Both the position numbers and the translations under genes were made by a program. A model generated the notes under the pieces. It was given only the letters and a program-made list of their open reading frames with translations, was not told the DNA's origin and did no database searches. Shown here one piece after another: positions 48,052 through 57,036 of a DNA stretch of 64,000 nucleotides. The stretch comes from Bryobacterales bacterium (GTDB lineage Bacteria; Acidobacteriota; Terriglobia; Bryobacterales; Bryobacteraceae), in contig JADJWL010000004.1 in NCBI GenBank assembly GCA_016716385.1, positions 124,001-188,000 on the forward strand, written 5' to 3'. Each line of letters begins with the position of its first letter. The first letter of the stretch is position 1.

Positions 48052-49016
48052 GGGTGTTGGTTACCGGCGGCGCCGGCTACATCGGCAGCATTGTCGCGGC
48101 CGAGTTGCTTGGCGCCGGTTACGAGGTCACGGTGCTGGACAACCTGAGCCGCGGGCACCGCGCGGCGGTTCCCGAAGGTGCGGCGTTCGTTGAGACGGAT
48201 CTCGCGGACCGGCAGGCTCTGGACCGCCTGTTCCGCGAGCAGGCGATTGGCGCCGTTTTGCACTTCGCCGCGTTCATCGAAGTGGGTGAGTCGATGAACG
48301 ACCCGGCGGTCTTCTTTCGCAACAACAGCGCCAACACGCTTCAACTCCTCGAGGCAATGCTGGCCCATGGGGTGGACCGCTTCGTCTTCTCCTCGACCGC
48401 CGCGCTGTACGGCAATCCGCGGCGCGTGCCGATCGTCGAGGACGATCCGCTGACTCCTACGAATCCGTATGGCGAGTCCAAGCTGATCGCCGAGCGGATG
48501 CTTTTCTGGCTGCACGACCGCCTCGGTTTCCGCTACGCCAGTCTGCGCTACTTCAACGCCGCCGGCGCCACAGCCACGCGCGGTGAGAACCACCAGCCCG
48601 AGTCGCACCTGATCCCGAGGATTCTGCAAGTGGCCCAGGGCCGCGCGCAGGACATCAAAATCTTTGGCGATGACTACCCGACTCCGGACGGCACCTGCGT
48701 GCGCGACTATGTTCATGTGCTCGACCTGGCCTCCGCGCACGTGCTTGCCCTGCAGGCTCTGGAAGAGCGCGGCCGGCTCATCTATAACCTTGGCAATGGG
48801 TGCGGATTCAGTGTGCGCGAGGTGATCGACGCCGCCCGGCGTGTCACCGGACACCCGATTCCCGCGTCGGTTCATCAGCGCCGTCCCGGCGACCCGGCGA
48901 CGCTCGTCGCCAGTTCGGAGAAGATCCGCGGCGAACTGGGCTGGCAACCCCGGCATCCCGGCCTCGACGCGATCATCGGCAGCGCCTGGGAGTGGATGCG
49001 GCGTGCTCTTGCGTGA
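48048..49016 (+). CDS. galE: UDP-glucose 4-epimerase
   Basis: This 322-residue short-chain dehydrogenase-fold enzyme has [17 protein letters not shown] (NAD loop), [10 protein letters not shown] and the YxxxK pair in [13 protein letters not shown]. Late in the sequence, [16 protein letters not shown] matches other GalE proteins. It interconverts UDP-galactose and UDP-glucose. It overlaps galK by four bases and galT by 14. Confidence 0.96.
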   Translation: MRVLVTGGAGYIGSIVAAELLGAGYEVTVLDNLSRGHRAAVPEGAAFVETDLADRQALDRLFREQAIGAVLHFAAFIEVGESMNDPAVFFRNNSANTLQLLEAMLAHGVDRFVFSSTAALYGNPRRVPIVEDDPLTPTNPYGESKLIAERMLFWLHDRLGFRYASLRYFNAAGATATRGENHQPESHLIPRILQVAQGRAQDIKIFGDDYPTPDGTCVRDYVHVLDLASAHVLALQALEERGRLIYNLGNGCGFSVREVIDAARRVTGHPIPASVHQRRPGDPATLVASSEKIRGELGWQPRHPGLDAIIGSAWEWMRRALA

Positions 49017-49998
49017 CACCCCGCACCGGCGTCGGAACGCGCTTACCGGCGAGTGGGTGCTCGTGTCGCCGCACCGCGAAAAGCGGCCGTGGCGCGGCCA
49101 GGTGGAAGCGACGCCGCCGGCTGGCAACGTCCGCTACGATCCCGGGTGCTACCTGTGTCCCGGCAATGCGCGAGCGGCGGGGGTGCGCAATCCCTCGTAT
49201 GCGAGCACGTATGTCTTCGAGAACGACTTCCCGGCCCTGTTGCCGGATGCGGCGGAAGAAGAACTGAATGACGACGGCCTACTCGTGGCGGCTTCCGAGC
49301 GCGGCGTCTGCCGGGTTGTATGCTTCTCTCCTGACCACAGCCTGACGCTCTCGCGGATGTCTGAGTCCGCAATCCGGATCGTCGTGGACACCTGGGCGGA
49401 TCAATATCGGGAGTTGATGTCGCGCCCGGAGATCCGCTGCGTGCAGATCTTCGAGAATCGTGGAGAAATGATGGGCGCCAGCAACCCGCACCCGCACGGC
49501 CAAATCTGGGCGTGTGAGCACCTGCCGGATGAGTGGTCCAAGGAGCAGGCCGCCCAGGAGGCGTATCCACGTGGCTGCCTGCTCTGCGACTACCTGGCCA
49601 TCGAACTCCAGCGCGGGGAGCGTCTGGTGTGCCGTAATGCGGACTGGGTCGCGCTGGTTCCGTTTTGGGCCGTCTGGCCTTTCGAGACGCTGGTGTTGCC
49701 GGTGCGGCACACAACAGAGCTCCCGGACCTCAGTCCGGGGGGGCGTGATTCGCTGGCCAGCCTCCTCCGCCGTCTCACCGCGGGCTACGATGCGCTCTTC
49801 GACGCGCCCTTCCCCTACTCGATGGGCTTTCACCAGCAGCCGGGTGAGCGGACCCACCTGCATGCACATTTTTATCCGCCGCTTCTGCGATCGGCGACGG
49901 TGCGGAAGTTCATGGTCGGCTTCGAAATGCTGGGCGGCCCGCAACGCGACCTTACCCCGGAGAACGCCGCCGCGAGGCTGCGCGCGGTCACCCGTTAA
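49003..49998 (+). CDS. galT: Galactose-1-phosphate uridylyltransferase
   Basis: This 331-residue enzyme transfers UMP between UDP-glucose and galactose 1-phosphate. The N-terminal [16 protein letters not shown] and the zinc site CYLCPGN are present. So is the active-site [10 protein letters not shown] with its nucleophilic histidine, and [17 protein letters not shown] with the second metal site. The start is a GTG inside the last codons of galE; no earlier in-frame codon gives the family N-terminus. With galK and galE the whole Leloir pathway is encoded. Confidence 0.95.
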   Translation: MLLRDTPHRRRNALTGEWVLVSPHREKRPWRGQVEATPPAGNVRYDPGCYLCPGNARAAGVRNPSYASTYVFENDFPALLPDAAEEELNDDGLLVAASERGVCRVVCFSPDHSLTLSRMSESAIRIVVDTWADQYRELMSRPEIRCVQIFENRGEMMGASNPHPHGQIWACEHLPDEWSKEQAAQEAYPRGCLLCDYLAIELQRGERLVCRNADWVALVPFWAVWPFETLVLPVRHTTELPDLSPGGRDSLASLLRRLTAGYDALFDAPFPYSMGFHQQPGERTHLHAHFYPPLLRSATVRKFMVGFEMLGGPQRDLTPENAAARLRAVTR

Positions 49999-50671
49999 AC
50001 GGCAGGACGACGCCATTGATGTGCGCTGCAGCGTCCGAGCAGAGCCAAACCATCAGCTCTGCAATGTGCGCGGGCTGCGTCCAGGTTGCGAAATCCGCGT
50101 CCGGCATCGAGGCGCGATTGGACGGCGTGTCGATGGTCGCCGGCTGGATCAAGTTGGCCGTGATTCCAGAGCGTTTGTTCTCGGCTGCGATCGAACGGAT
50201 CAACGAGGCCAGCGCCGCCTTCGACGCCGCGTAGGCCGCCACTCCGGACACGGGGTGTTCCGCGGCGCGGCTGCCCACGGCGATCAGCCGGCCGCGGCCG
50301 GATGCGCGCAGCGTCGGAAGCGCCGCGCCGAACACGGCCACGGCGGAGTGGAAGTTGAGTGCGAGCATGGACTCGAACATCTCGCGCGGCGTTTCTTCGG
50401 CACGCGTGCCACCGGCGAAACCTCCCATCAGGTGGACCACCCCATCGAGCCGTCCGAAGTGGTCGATTGTCTCACCCACAGCCCGCTGAGCCTCGCCCGG
50501 CTCGCTCAGGTCCGCCTGGACGGCCGTGAACCGCCTGTGGCTGCCCGGCTGCACCTTTCTTGCGACACCGGCCACCTTGGCGCCCGCGTCGAGGAACCCG
50601 CGCGTGACCGCCTCGCCGAGACCGCCGCTGGCTCCGGTGACCAAAATCGCCTGTCCTTCAAGGATCCGCAT
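49988..50671 (-). CDS. Short-chain dehydrogenase
   Basis: This 227-residue SDR has the NAD(P) loop [18 protein letters not shown] and the catalytic YAASKAAL with Ser in [10 protein letters not shown]. It starts at ATG 50671 (MRILEGQ); the in-frame extension upstream lies inside the next SDR gene. Its stop is tail-to-tail with galT (11-base overlap). The substrate cannot be told from the sequence. It lies two bases downstream of the second SDR, so they are probably co-transcribed. Confidence 0.9.
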   Translation of the reverse strand: MRILEGQAILVTGASGGLGEAVTRGFLDAGAKVAGVARKVQPGSHRRFTAVQADLSEPGEAQRAVGETIDHFGRLDGVVHLMGGFAGGTRAEETPREMFESMLALNFHSAVAVFGAALPTLRASGRGRLIAVGSRAAEHPVSGVAAYAASKAALASLIRSIAAENKRSGITANLIQPATIDTPSNRASMPDADFATWTQPAHIAELMVWLCSDAAAHINGVVLPFNG

Positions 50672-50673
50672 GG

Positions 50674-51474
50674 CTATTCTCCCGACGCCCACGTACCGCG
50701 AAATTCCGGATAGAGCGTGAGGCCGCCGCACGCGAAGATGGTCTGTCCGGTGATGTACGATGCGTCGTCCGAGGCCAGGAAGGCGAAAACGGCGGCGATC
50801 TCCTCCACGGTCCCGGCGCGGCCCATCGGAATGTGGCTCTCCACCTCGCGCCGCTTGTCCGGGTCGTCGATCCAGGCGCGATTGATCGGCGTGACAATCG
50901 CGCCTGGTCCCACGGCGTTCACGCGAATGCCGCGTCCGGCGTATTCGAGCGCCAGGGTCTTCGTGAGGTTCTCGACCGCTCCCTTCGAGACCGAATAGCT
51001 CAAGTACTTCGGCTTCGGAATGATCTCGTGAACGCTGGAATTGTTGAGCACAACGCCACCCTTGTCGCGGCTCACGAAGTGGCGGATGGCGGCACGGGAA
51101 CACAGGTAGGTGCCGCGAAGGTTCACACTGACGACCCGGTCGAAGTCCTCGGCCGGTGTGTCGTGGCTGTCGCCGGCCTTCTGAATGCCGGCGTTGTTCA
51201 CCAGGATATCGAGCGTGCCCAGATTGCCGATCGCCGCCGCGAACATCGCCTCGACCCGCTCCTCGTTCGAAACATCCGCTTGAACGATGAGAGATTGGGC
51301 CTCCGGCGCCTGGACTTGGCGAACCTGAGCCAGAGCTGCTTCGGCCTTCGTCCTGTCCCCGATGTAGTTCAGGGCGACATTGGCCCCTTCCCGCGCGAAG
51401 CGGATCGCAATCCCCAGACCTATGCCCGATGCGGCGCCTGTGACCAGCGCATTCCTGTGGAGAAGCCGTTGCAT
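50674..51474 (-). CDS. Short-chain dehydrogenase, glucose-dehydrogenase-like
   Basis: This 266-residue SDR resembles glucose/ribitol dehydrogenases. It has ALVTGAASGIGLGIAIRFA, NNAGIQKAGD and the catalytic NNSSVHEIIPKPKYLSYSVSK split over Ser and Tyr-xxx-Lys. VNAVGPGAIVTPINRAW and the C-terminal TGQTIFACGGLTLYPEF are typical. The ATG at 51474 follows a good homology start. The SDR at 49988 follows it, and the YHS gene lies upstream. Confidence 0.9.
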   Translation of the reverse strand: MQRLLHRNALVTGAASGIGLGIAIRFAREGANVALNYIGDRTKAEAALAQVRQVQAPEAQSLIVQADVSNEERVEAMFAAAIGNLGTLDILVNNAGIQKAGDSHDTPAEDFDRVVSVNLRGTYLCSRAAIRHFVSRDKGGVVLNNSSVHEIIPKPKYLSYSVSKGAVENLTKTLALEYAGRGIRVNAVGPGAIVTPINRAWIDDPDKRREVESHIPMGRAGTVEEIAAVFAFLASDDASYITGQTIFACGGLTLYPEFRGTWASGE

Positions 51475-51478
51475 CCCC

Positions 51479-51916
51479 CTATTGTGCAAGAATCCGCGGC
51501 CAGTTCGCGTCGGCGTTGCGGATCGCCCCCTCGACGTCCTTCGCAAATTTGCCCTTGGCAAACGGGTGATTCAGGTACAGCTTGCCTTCGACGATCTTCC
51601 ACGCGTTCGGCGAGATGCCGGCGGTGTGACCCTTGCTGACCGCGTACGCGCAGTAGCCTCCGTACTGAGGCACATACTTCGCGGGCGACGCCTGAAAGAG
51701 GTCGCGGTTCGCCGGGCTGGCGAAGTAGTACGTCGCGCCCTCCCAAACGGCGCTGGTAGCCGGGTCGCCCTTCACCGGCTTGCTTTCGGTGAAGTAGGCC
51801 ACCGGATCGTAGCCCTTCAACGCAACTCCCTTGGAGTTCTTGTTGACGGGCTCCACATGTCCGGCCCAGAGAGCGGAGGCCAACAGCAGCAGCAATACGG
51901 GAACGGTGTGTGTCAT
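51479..51916 (-). CDS. Secreted YHS-domain protein
   Basis: This 145-residue protein has a signal peptide (VPVLLLLLASALWA) and a YHS domain: VALKGYDPVAYFTESKPVKG, YYFASPANRDLF and the conserved PQYGGYCAYAVSKGH. YHS domains bind metals in other proteins. A C-terminal basic helix region (FAKGKFAKDVEGAI) ends the protein. It lies upstream of the two SDR genes with only four bases to the nearer one, so they could be one operon. Confidence 0.85.
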   Translation of the reverse strand: MTHTVPVLLLLLASALWAGHVEPVNKNSKGVALKGYDPVAYFTESKPVKGDPATSAVWEGATYYFASPANRDLFQASPAKYVPQYGGYCAYAVSKGHTAGISPNAWKIVEGKLYLNHPFAKGKFAKDVEGAIRNADANWPRILAQ

Positions 51917-52083
51917 CTCTGATTCGTCGCGGCCGGGGCTCCGTTTCTTCCCGCGCGGCGGGTCCGGTTTCGCCGGTCACGAATCTGCCTGGCGAATGCT
52001 GATTCGATTTTTCAGTCACTTACAGCCATGTCTGAGCACAAGCCTGTCCGCTGAGCGGCAACAATGTGAGCAGAGGAGAATGT

Positions 52084-52224
52084 ATGGAAATGACTCGCGT
52101 CACCTTGTGCCGCCTGTGGAGCCGCCAGCGCCAGGCCTTCATCACCGTCCGCGTGCTGTTCGCTGTCGAGGAGCGCGATGGCTGCCGCGTTTTCCGGCTG
52201 CGGCAGGTCGACGACCTCGATTGA
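52084..52224 (+). CDS. Small gene of 46 codons upstream of PilZ
   Basis: ATG 52084 follows GAGGAG (52073-52078) at a good distance. The product is 46 residues with Arg-rich strands (RVTLCRLWSRQRQAF, VRVLFAVEERDG) ending VDDLD, with no membrane helix. Its size kept it below typical automatic cut-offs. The PilZ gene follows after 71 bases and has its own promoter. Whether it is expressed is inferred only from the ribosome-binding site. Confidence 0.45.
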   Translation: MEMTRVTLCRLWSRQRQAFITVRVLFAVEERDGCRVFRLRQVDDLD

Positions 52225-52253
52225 GTTGTGGTACTAAGTTGGTCTGGGTTCTA

Positions 52254-52282
52254 TTGACTCCCTCAGCGGAAACCCTTAGATT
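52254..52282 (+). promoter_or_regulatory. Promoter for the second PilZ gene
   Basis: TTGACT (52254-52259), a 17-base spacer and TAGATT (52277-52282) give a good sigma-70 promoter with start near 52290, only a few bases before the ATG at 52296. Confidence 0.5.
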
Positions 52283-52295
52283 TCAGTAAGGGCTA

Positions 52296-52631
52296 ATGAT
52301 AGAACAACGGAGAGCCAAACGCTTCGAACTCCAGCTTCCTGTGGAAGTCGTCAGGGCTGGAAGCGAGCGGGTATCGCGCCTTGGGCGGACACACAACATC
52401 AGCTCCGGGGGCGTGCTATTCACCTCCGGGGCGCGCCTGGAACCGGGGGGGCCGGTTGAATACGTTGTGACGCTGTCGACCGGGACGGCTGGGGCAGTCA
52501 ACCTCCGCTGCATGGGCAAGGTTCTACGCCAGGAATCGAGCGCGACCAATGGCTTGGACGAGGATGGATACACCGTGGCGGTTTCTCTGGAACGCTACGA
52601 ATTCATGCGCTCCTCGCGCCACTCTTCCTGA
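52296..52631 (+). CDS. PilZ-domain protein with intact c-di-GMP motifs
   Basis: This 111-residue protein has both PilZ motifs: RRAKRFELQLPVEV (RxxxR form) at the N-terminus and THNISSGGVLF (N-x-S-x-x-G). It should bind c-di-GMP, in contrast with the PilZ protein at 30466 whose first motif is weak. It lies 18 bases ahead of a YihY-type membrane protein on the same strand. Confidence 0.88.
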   Translation: MIEQRRAKRFELQLPVEVVRAGSERVSRLGRTHNISSGGVLFTSGARLEPGGPVEYVVTLSTGTAGAVNLRCMGKVLRQESSATNGLDEDGYTVAVSLERYEFMRSSRHSS

Positions 52632-52649
52632 CGCTGGAGGGCTCCGGGG

Positions 52650-53513
52650 TTGAGCCACCGGGGCCTGGGTGCACTCACCACCTTGAATCTGCTCCGCCAG
52701 GCGGTGCTCGGATTCATCCGTCATAACTCGCTCGGGTCCGCGAAGGGTGCCGCCTACTCGGCGCTTCTTGCGTTCTTCCCGGTTCTGGCCACCTCCGCGG
52801 CCCTTCTGTTGCGCTTGCAGGCGGATGTCCTGCAGCGGATCATTGTTGGATTCCTGTTCGAAGTTGTCCCGCCGGGAGCCGAGGACCTCATCCGGTACCA
52901 GATCCTGGAGCGCGGGGAGAGACCGGATGCTCTTCTGATCGGCGCCATCGCGTTCTCGCTGTTCGCATCCTCCGGTGTGATCGGAAGTCTCATCGAGGGG
53001 TTCGAGTCCGCCTATGGCGTGCCTGCCCGCCGGTCTTTTCTCCTGACGCAACTCCTGTCGATGCTGCTTGTCGTCCTGTCGGTGGTTCCTCTGCTGAGCG
53101 CGTGCGTGCTGATCCTGTTCGGACGCCTCGTCGACCAGCAGGTCAGCGCGGTGCTTGCCCAGAGCAGTACGCTCGAAGCGCTGGCGCCGGGATGGCGCAT
53201 CCTGTACCGCATCATCCGCTACAGCATTGCGTTCGGGACAACCGTCGCGGTCACGGGGCTTCTATACTACTTCGGTCCGAACCGCAAACAACGATGGCGG
53301 CTGGTGTGGCGCGGCGCCGTGGTCGCGACGACGCTTTGGATGCTGACGACGATCGGGTTCGGCTGGTACGTCCGTGAGATCGTGGATTACAACGTGGTCT
53401 ACGGCAGCGTCGGTGCGGCGATTGCGCTGCTCGTCTGGATGTTTCTGCTTGCGGTCATCGCACTGCTGGGGTGTGAGTTCAACGCCGCGGCGGAACCCCG
53501 TCTGCGCCGGTAG
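52650..53513 (+). CDS. YihY/BrkB-family membrane protein
   Basis: This 287-residue integral protein has six predicted membrane helices and the family features NSLGSAKGAAYSALLAFFPVL and LLYYFGPNRKQRWR. WMLTTIGFGWYVREIVDYN and VYGSVGAAIALLVWMFLLA are also typical. The function of YihY/UPF0761 proteins is unproven (the old RNase BN name was withdrawn). It starts at TTG behind TGGAGG. The last 35 bases overlap tail-to-tail with the GT-C-like gene on the minus strand. Confidence 0.88.
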   Translation: MSHRGLGALTTLNLLRQAVLGFIRHNSLGSAKGAAYSALLAFFPVLATSAALLLRLQADVLQRIIVGFLFEVVPPGAEDLIRYQILERGERPDALLIGAIAFSLFASSGVIGSLIEGFESAYGVPARRSFLLTQLLSMLLVVLSVVPLLSACVLILFGRLVDQQVSAVLAQSSTLEALAPGWRILYRIIRYSIAFGTTVAVTGLLYYFGPNRKQRWRLVWRGAVVATTLWMLTTIGFGWYVREIVDYNVVYGSVGAAIALLVWMFLLAVIALLGCEFNAAAEPRLRR

Positions 53514-55674
53514 CGATTGCGAACAGGACCAGGTCGCCGTGGCGGAACGCGACCCGCAGTCCCCAGGCGCCTGGATCCGCAAGCGCCGCCTCGCGCCAGG
53601 GCCAGCGCGGTCCCGCGAGGACATGGGTCCAGCCGCGCCTCCGGACCTCGCGCGTGGCAAACGGCGGGAAGTCCTGGCGATCCACGAGTTCGCACGTCCC
53701 GTTCTCCAGGGGAGACCACCAGGTGCCGTCCGTTGACGTCGCAGCCTCCCAGTCGCCGCGCTGGGCGGGATTCGTCACCACCGTCAGAGGACCTAGGGCC
53801 GGCGAGTCGAACGTCATTTCGAATTCCATGCAGCAGCGCATCGGCTCGCGCGAACTCCAGTACGTCGCCGGATCTCGATCGATCGCGCGATGCGCCGTCC
53901 ACGGATTTGGGCGGGCATGGGCGCTGACCGCGGACGCTCCGGGGATGTCAATGCCGAACAGCGTCCACGGATGCCAGGCGTCTTCTCCCCGCTGCCGCAG
54001 CTTCAACCGGCGCGCCTCCGGCGGCGGCTGGGCGATCTGGCACTCGTGGGACGGCCAGGTACTGGGGTCGGCGGCGCGTTCGAGCAATGCAGCCGCGCCG
54101 GATGCAGCCTCGGACGCGTAATAATTGTCCAGATGCCGTGTGGTGAACAGCCGGTATTGTGCTTCGAAATCCAGGATGCGGGCGTCCCCGGGCAGGTTGA
54201 TATTAATCCATTCGTAGACCGCGAAGGAAGGGATCGTGCGCCGCCAGACCTCCGGACCGGGTTCACGCCAGGCAGACCAGGGGATCCGGGTCAGCGCGAC
54301 ACCCTGTTGCTTGTTCCAGATGCCGATGACGGGCGGGAAACAAAGCGCCGCGTGCACCACCGCCGCCGTTGCCGCCAGCCCGCGAATCCAGCCGAGGCCC
54401 GAGCAGACCGTAAGGGCCAAAAACGGCAGGGCCGGGACCGCGAACCGGGCCAAGGGATTGCCCCAGATCCACGGGAGGCACGCCAAGGCCCCCGCCAGCC
54501 ACAGCCAACGCGCCCACGGGCGGACCAGCGCGAGCAGTCCCGCCGGCAACAGGAGGAAGACCGGGCCCAGCAGTCCCTCGGTTCGCACTCCCCGCATCAT
54601 GACCTCCCACACGTACGGCCAGCGGCGCACGACGCCATTGTAGTGCCGCAGGTGATCGACCCATTCCTGCTCGGAAGCAGGCAGCAAGTGCGGGTTCGGG
54701 AACCAGGCGTTGAGAAAAGGCAGCACCGGGTTGCCGTACCATGTCCAGTTCCGGATGAGCCAGGGTGCGATCCACAGGGCCGCCACCGAGGCTGCCAGCA
54801 GGACAGCGCCAGCGCGGGCCTTCTTCGCCAGCATGAGCGCCAGGATCGCCAGCGCGACGCATCCCGTGTACTTGATCCCACAGGCGAACCCGGCCGCAAT
54901 CGCTGAGAGGACCAGCCAGCCGGAGCCGCCTTCGTCCCGCCAGCGCGCCGCGCAATGGTACGTTGCAAACAGGGCTGCGGCAAGTGCGACATCGACGCTT
55001 GCACTGGCGGCGGTGACGCCCGCCACCGGAGATGCGCAGAACGCCAGCGCCGCCGCCGCTCCGGCTTCCGAAGCGCCGGACACCCGGCCGCGCGTCCATA
55101 GCAGCAACGCGGTCGCGACGAAAAATGACAGGTGTAGTATATTGGCGGCGGCGAATCCACCAATCCTGAGCGCTGGGAGGTAGAGCATTTCCATCGCCTG
55201 AGGAAACGCTGCGTAGAAGTCGGTTGGGAGTGGGGCCATTCCACCCGCGTGAAGGTACAACCAGGGGAAGCCAAGATGGTAGCGGAAGCCGTCCGCATCT
55301 TCGATCGGCGCCATCGCCGCGAGGGCGTACACAACGACGGTCAGGCCGGTGGCAACGAGAAGCACACGTTCAATCGCGGAAACGGGGCCCACCTTCTCCG
55401 GAGGCTGCGGTCGCCAGCCTGCCCAGCCGGCCGCAACCAGGATCAGCAGACCCGCAACAAGAGCGTCCGTCCCTGTCTTGAGGGCAGCGAGCGCAAGGAT
55501 GGCGAGGCTCAGGACGGCCGCGCCCGCCACCAGGGACAACGCCCAGCGTTCCTGCGGCTCCATGGACCCGCCGAAATCCAGACGCCGGAGCAATTCCCGC
55601 CCGGCGCCCATCGCTGCGCCGGCGACTGCGACGCCGCCTGCCAGCGCCAGCCAGGGATCAGCCCACGGACTCAC
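53479..55674 (-). CDS. GT-C-like polytopic membrane protein
   Basis: This 731-residue protein has about 11-12 membrane helices and then a C-terminal beta-rich, probably periplasmic domain (about 540-730). The loop PIEDADGFRYHLGFPWLYL (acidic residue in the first large loop) with FPQAMEMLYLPAL resembles the GT-C glycosyltransferases of the ArnT/PMT/GT39 type, which use lipid-linked sugars. No sugar can be assigned. It starts at GTG, overlapping the preceding 120-residue gene by four bases, and may be co-transcribed with it and with the LysR gene upstream. Confidence 0.72.
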   Translation of the reverse strand: MSPWADPWLALAGGVAVAGAAMGAGRELLRRLDFGGSMEPQERWALSLVAGAAVLSLAILALAALKTGTDALVAGLLILVAAGWAGWRPQPPEKVGPVSAIERVLLVATGLTVVVYALAAMAPIEDADGFRYHLGFPWLYLHAGGMAPLPTDFYAAFPQAMEMLYLPALRIGGFAAANILHLSFFVATALLLWTRGRVSGASEAGAAAALAFCASPVAGVTAASASVDVALAAALFATYHCAARWRDEGGSGWLVLSAIAAGFACGIKYTGCVALAILALMLAKKARAGAVLLAASVAALWIAPWLIRNWTWYGNPVLPFLNAWFPNPHLLPASEQEWVDHLRHYNGVVRRWPYVWEVMMRGVRTEGLLGPVFLLLPAGLLALVRPWARWLWLAGALACLPWIWGNPLARFAVPALPFLALTVCSGLGWIRGLAATAAVVHAALCFPPVIGIWNKQQGVALTRIPWSAWREPGPEVWRRTIPSFAVYEWININLPGDARILDFEAQYRLFTTRHLDNYYASEAASGAAALLERAADPSTWPSHECQIAQPPPEARRLKLRQRGEDAWHPWTLFGIDIPGASAVSAHARPNPWTAHRAIDRDPATYWSSREPMRCCMEFEMTFDSPALGPLTVVTNPAQRGDWEAATSTDGTWWSPLENGTCELVDRQDFPPFATREVRRRGWTHVLAGPRWPWREAALADPGAWGLRVAFRHGDLVLFAIATGADGVPPRR

Positions 55675-56033
55675 TGGCTCCAGTCACGGATGTCGATGAT
55701 TTTCGAAGTAGTGACGGTCTGGTAATCGGGATGGAAGAACTCCAGGTGCATGCCGCGCCCGATGTATTTCGCCTTCAGCATCGACCCGCCCCAGGTGGAG
55801 CCGCCGATCCGCACGGCCACCGGCCGCGGGCAGAAGCGCGGATGGCCGCAGATCAAGGCCTCGCCCCGGCCGCGGTTCACGATGAGGTAGGACCGGTTCT
55901 GCGTCTCGATGCGGAGACATGCGCCCGCCGGAAGGCGGTCGAGATACACGCCGCCTTCGATTTCCGATTGGATGATGCGGCTGTTGACGTCGTCGCTCAG
56001 GCCGGGATGCGGCACAAACTCGCGCTCACCCAT
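55671..56033 (-). CDS. Small cytosolic protein of unknown function
   Basis: This 120-residue protein is mostly beta by appearance, with GGSTWGGSMLKAKYIGRGMH and an aromatic end (KIIDIRDWSQ). It has cysteines in CGHPRFCP. No signal or membrane helix was seen. It sits between a LysR gene (nine-base gap) and the GT-C-like gene (four-base overlap) in one direction. I do not recognise its family. Confidence 0.6.
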   Translation of the reverse strand: MGEREFVPHPGLSDDVNSRIIQSEIEGGVYLDRLPAGACLRIETQNRSYLIVNRGRGEALICGHPRFCPRPVAVRIGGSTWGGSMLKAKYIGRGMHLEFFHPDYQTVTTSKIIDIRDWSQ

Positions 56034-56042
56034 CTTTTGCCC

Positions 56043-56972
56043 TTATTGTAGATCAGTCTTCCGGTCGTGAGGATGCAAATCCGCCATCGACCGGACGATC
56101 TCCAGGAACCGGCCAGCCGGTGGCCGCAACGCATGCCGATCGTACGCGACCACCATTTCGATGAGCGGTTTCGCACCAGCCAACTCCCGGTACACCACGC
56201 CTCGGCGCGAAATGGTCAGGATCGACGCAGGCAGCAGCGATACGCCGACCCCGGCCGCTACCAGGCCCAACGTTGTCTGCGTGCTGTCGGACTCGGGTCC
56301 CAGGCGGAACGGGATGCCCGCGCGCCGGCCCAGTCCCAGGATCAGGTCGTGAAACTCGGGAGAAACTGCCCGTGGGAACAGGATCAAGGGTTCATCCGCG
56401 AGTGCCTCAAGCGCTACTGCGTCGACGGCGGCTAAGGCGTGGTCCGCGGGCAGCGCCACAACCAGCGTCTCCCGCAGGAAGCACTCGATCGCCAAACCCT
56501 GGCAATCGACCGGCGCCCGCAGAAACCCCAGATGCAGCCTGCCGTCCCGCAGGGCGTCCACCTGCGGCCCGGTATGCAACGTACGCAGGTCAAGTTCCAC
56601 ATCTGGAAAGCGTCGCCGGTATTCCCGCACCATCTCCGGGAAGCGTGTGCAGTCAGCCGTCGGAACGAACCCGATCGACAAGCGGCCGGACTCCCCTCGC
56701 GCGGCCCGCCGCACTGCGCCGACAGCCCGCCCGGCTTGTCGCAGCAAGTCCCGCGCTTCCTCCAGCAGGACCTGCCCGGGAGCCGTCAGCGCAACGCGGC
56801 GCCGCGTCCTCTCGAGCAACCGCACGCCCAGATCCACCTCCAACGCCTTGATCTGTTGGCTCAGTGGGGGCTGCGAGATGTGAAGCCGCTCGGCCGCCCG
56901 CCCGAAGTGGAGTTCCTCCGCTACGGCCACGAAATAGCGGAGACGCCGCAAGTCAAGCTCTGTGATACTCAT
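56043..56972 (-). CDS. LysR-family regulator divergent from MhqO/MhqD-like genes
   Basis: This 309-residue protein has the LysR winged helix (HFGRAAERLHISQPPLSQQ) followed by an effector domain (about 93-295) with AAGVGVSLLPAS. It resembles the aromatic-response LysR group (BenM/CatM-like). It is divergent from a dioxygenase-esterase pair with a 64-base gap, so it is a likely regulator of them. The 120-residue gene follows in the same direction. Confidence 0.88.
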   Translation of the reverse strand: MSITELDLRRLRYFVAVAEELHFGRAAERLHISQPPLSQQIKALEVDLGVRLLERTRRRVALTAPGQVLLEEARDLLRQAGRAVGAVRRAARGESGRLSIGFVPTADCTRFPEMVREYRRRFPDVELDLRTLHTGPQVDALRDGRLHLGFLRAPVDCQGLAIECFLRETLVVALPADHALAAVDAVALEALADEPLILFPRAVSPEFHDLILGLGRRAGIPFRLGPESDSTQTTLGLVAAGVGVSLLPASILTISRRGVVYRELAGAKPLIEMVVAYDRHALRPPAGRFLEIVRSMADLHPHDRKTDLQ

Positions 56973-56973
56973 T

Positions 56974-56987
56974 TCCTATCAATATAG
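56974..56987. promoter_or_regulatory. Candidate LysR operator between divergent genes
   Basis: CTAT-CAAT-ATAG (56976-56987) is a short inverted repeat, and T56974/A56986 fits the T-N11-A spacing, in the AT-richer gap just before the LysR start. It is weaker than the box at 16359. Confidence 0.35.
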
Positions 56988-57036
56988 CTGAAAGGATGTA
57001 TTGGACATATCACAAGGGCCGCCGTATCGTGGGAAC

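Noticed and set aside
48841..49002. Longer galT starting in the galE gene
   Set aside because: The extension lies inside galE and lacks homology; the GTG at 49003 fits the GalT N-terminus.
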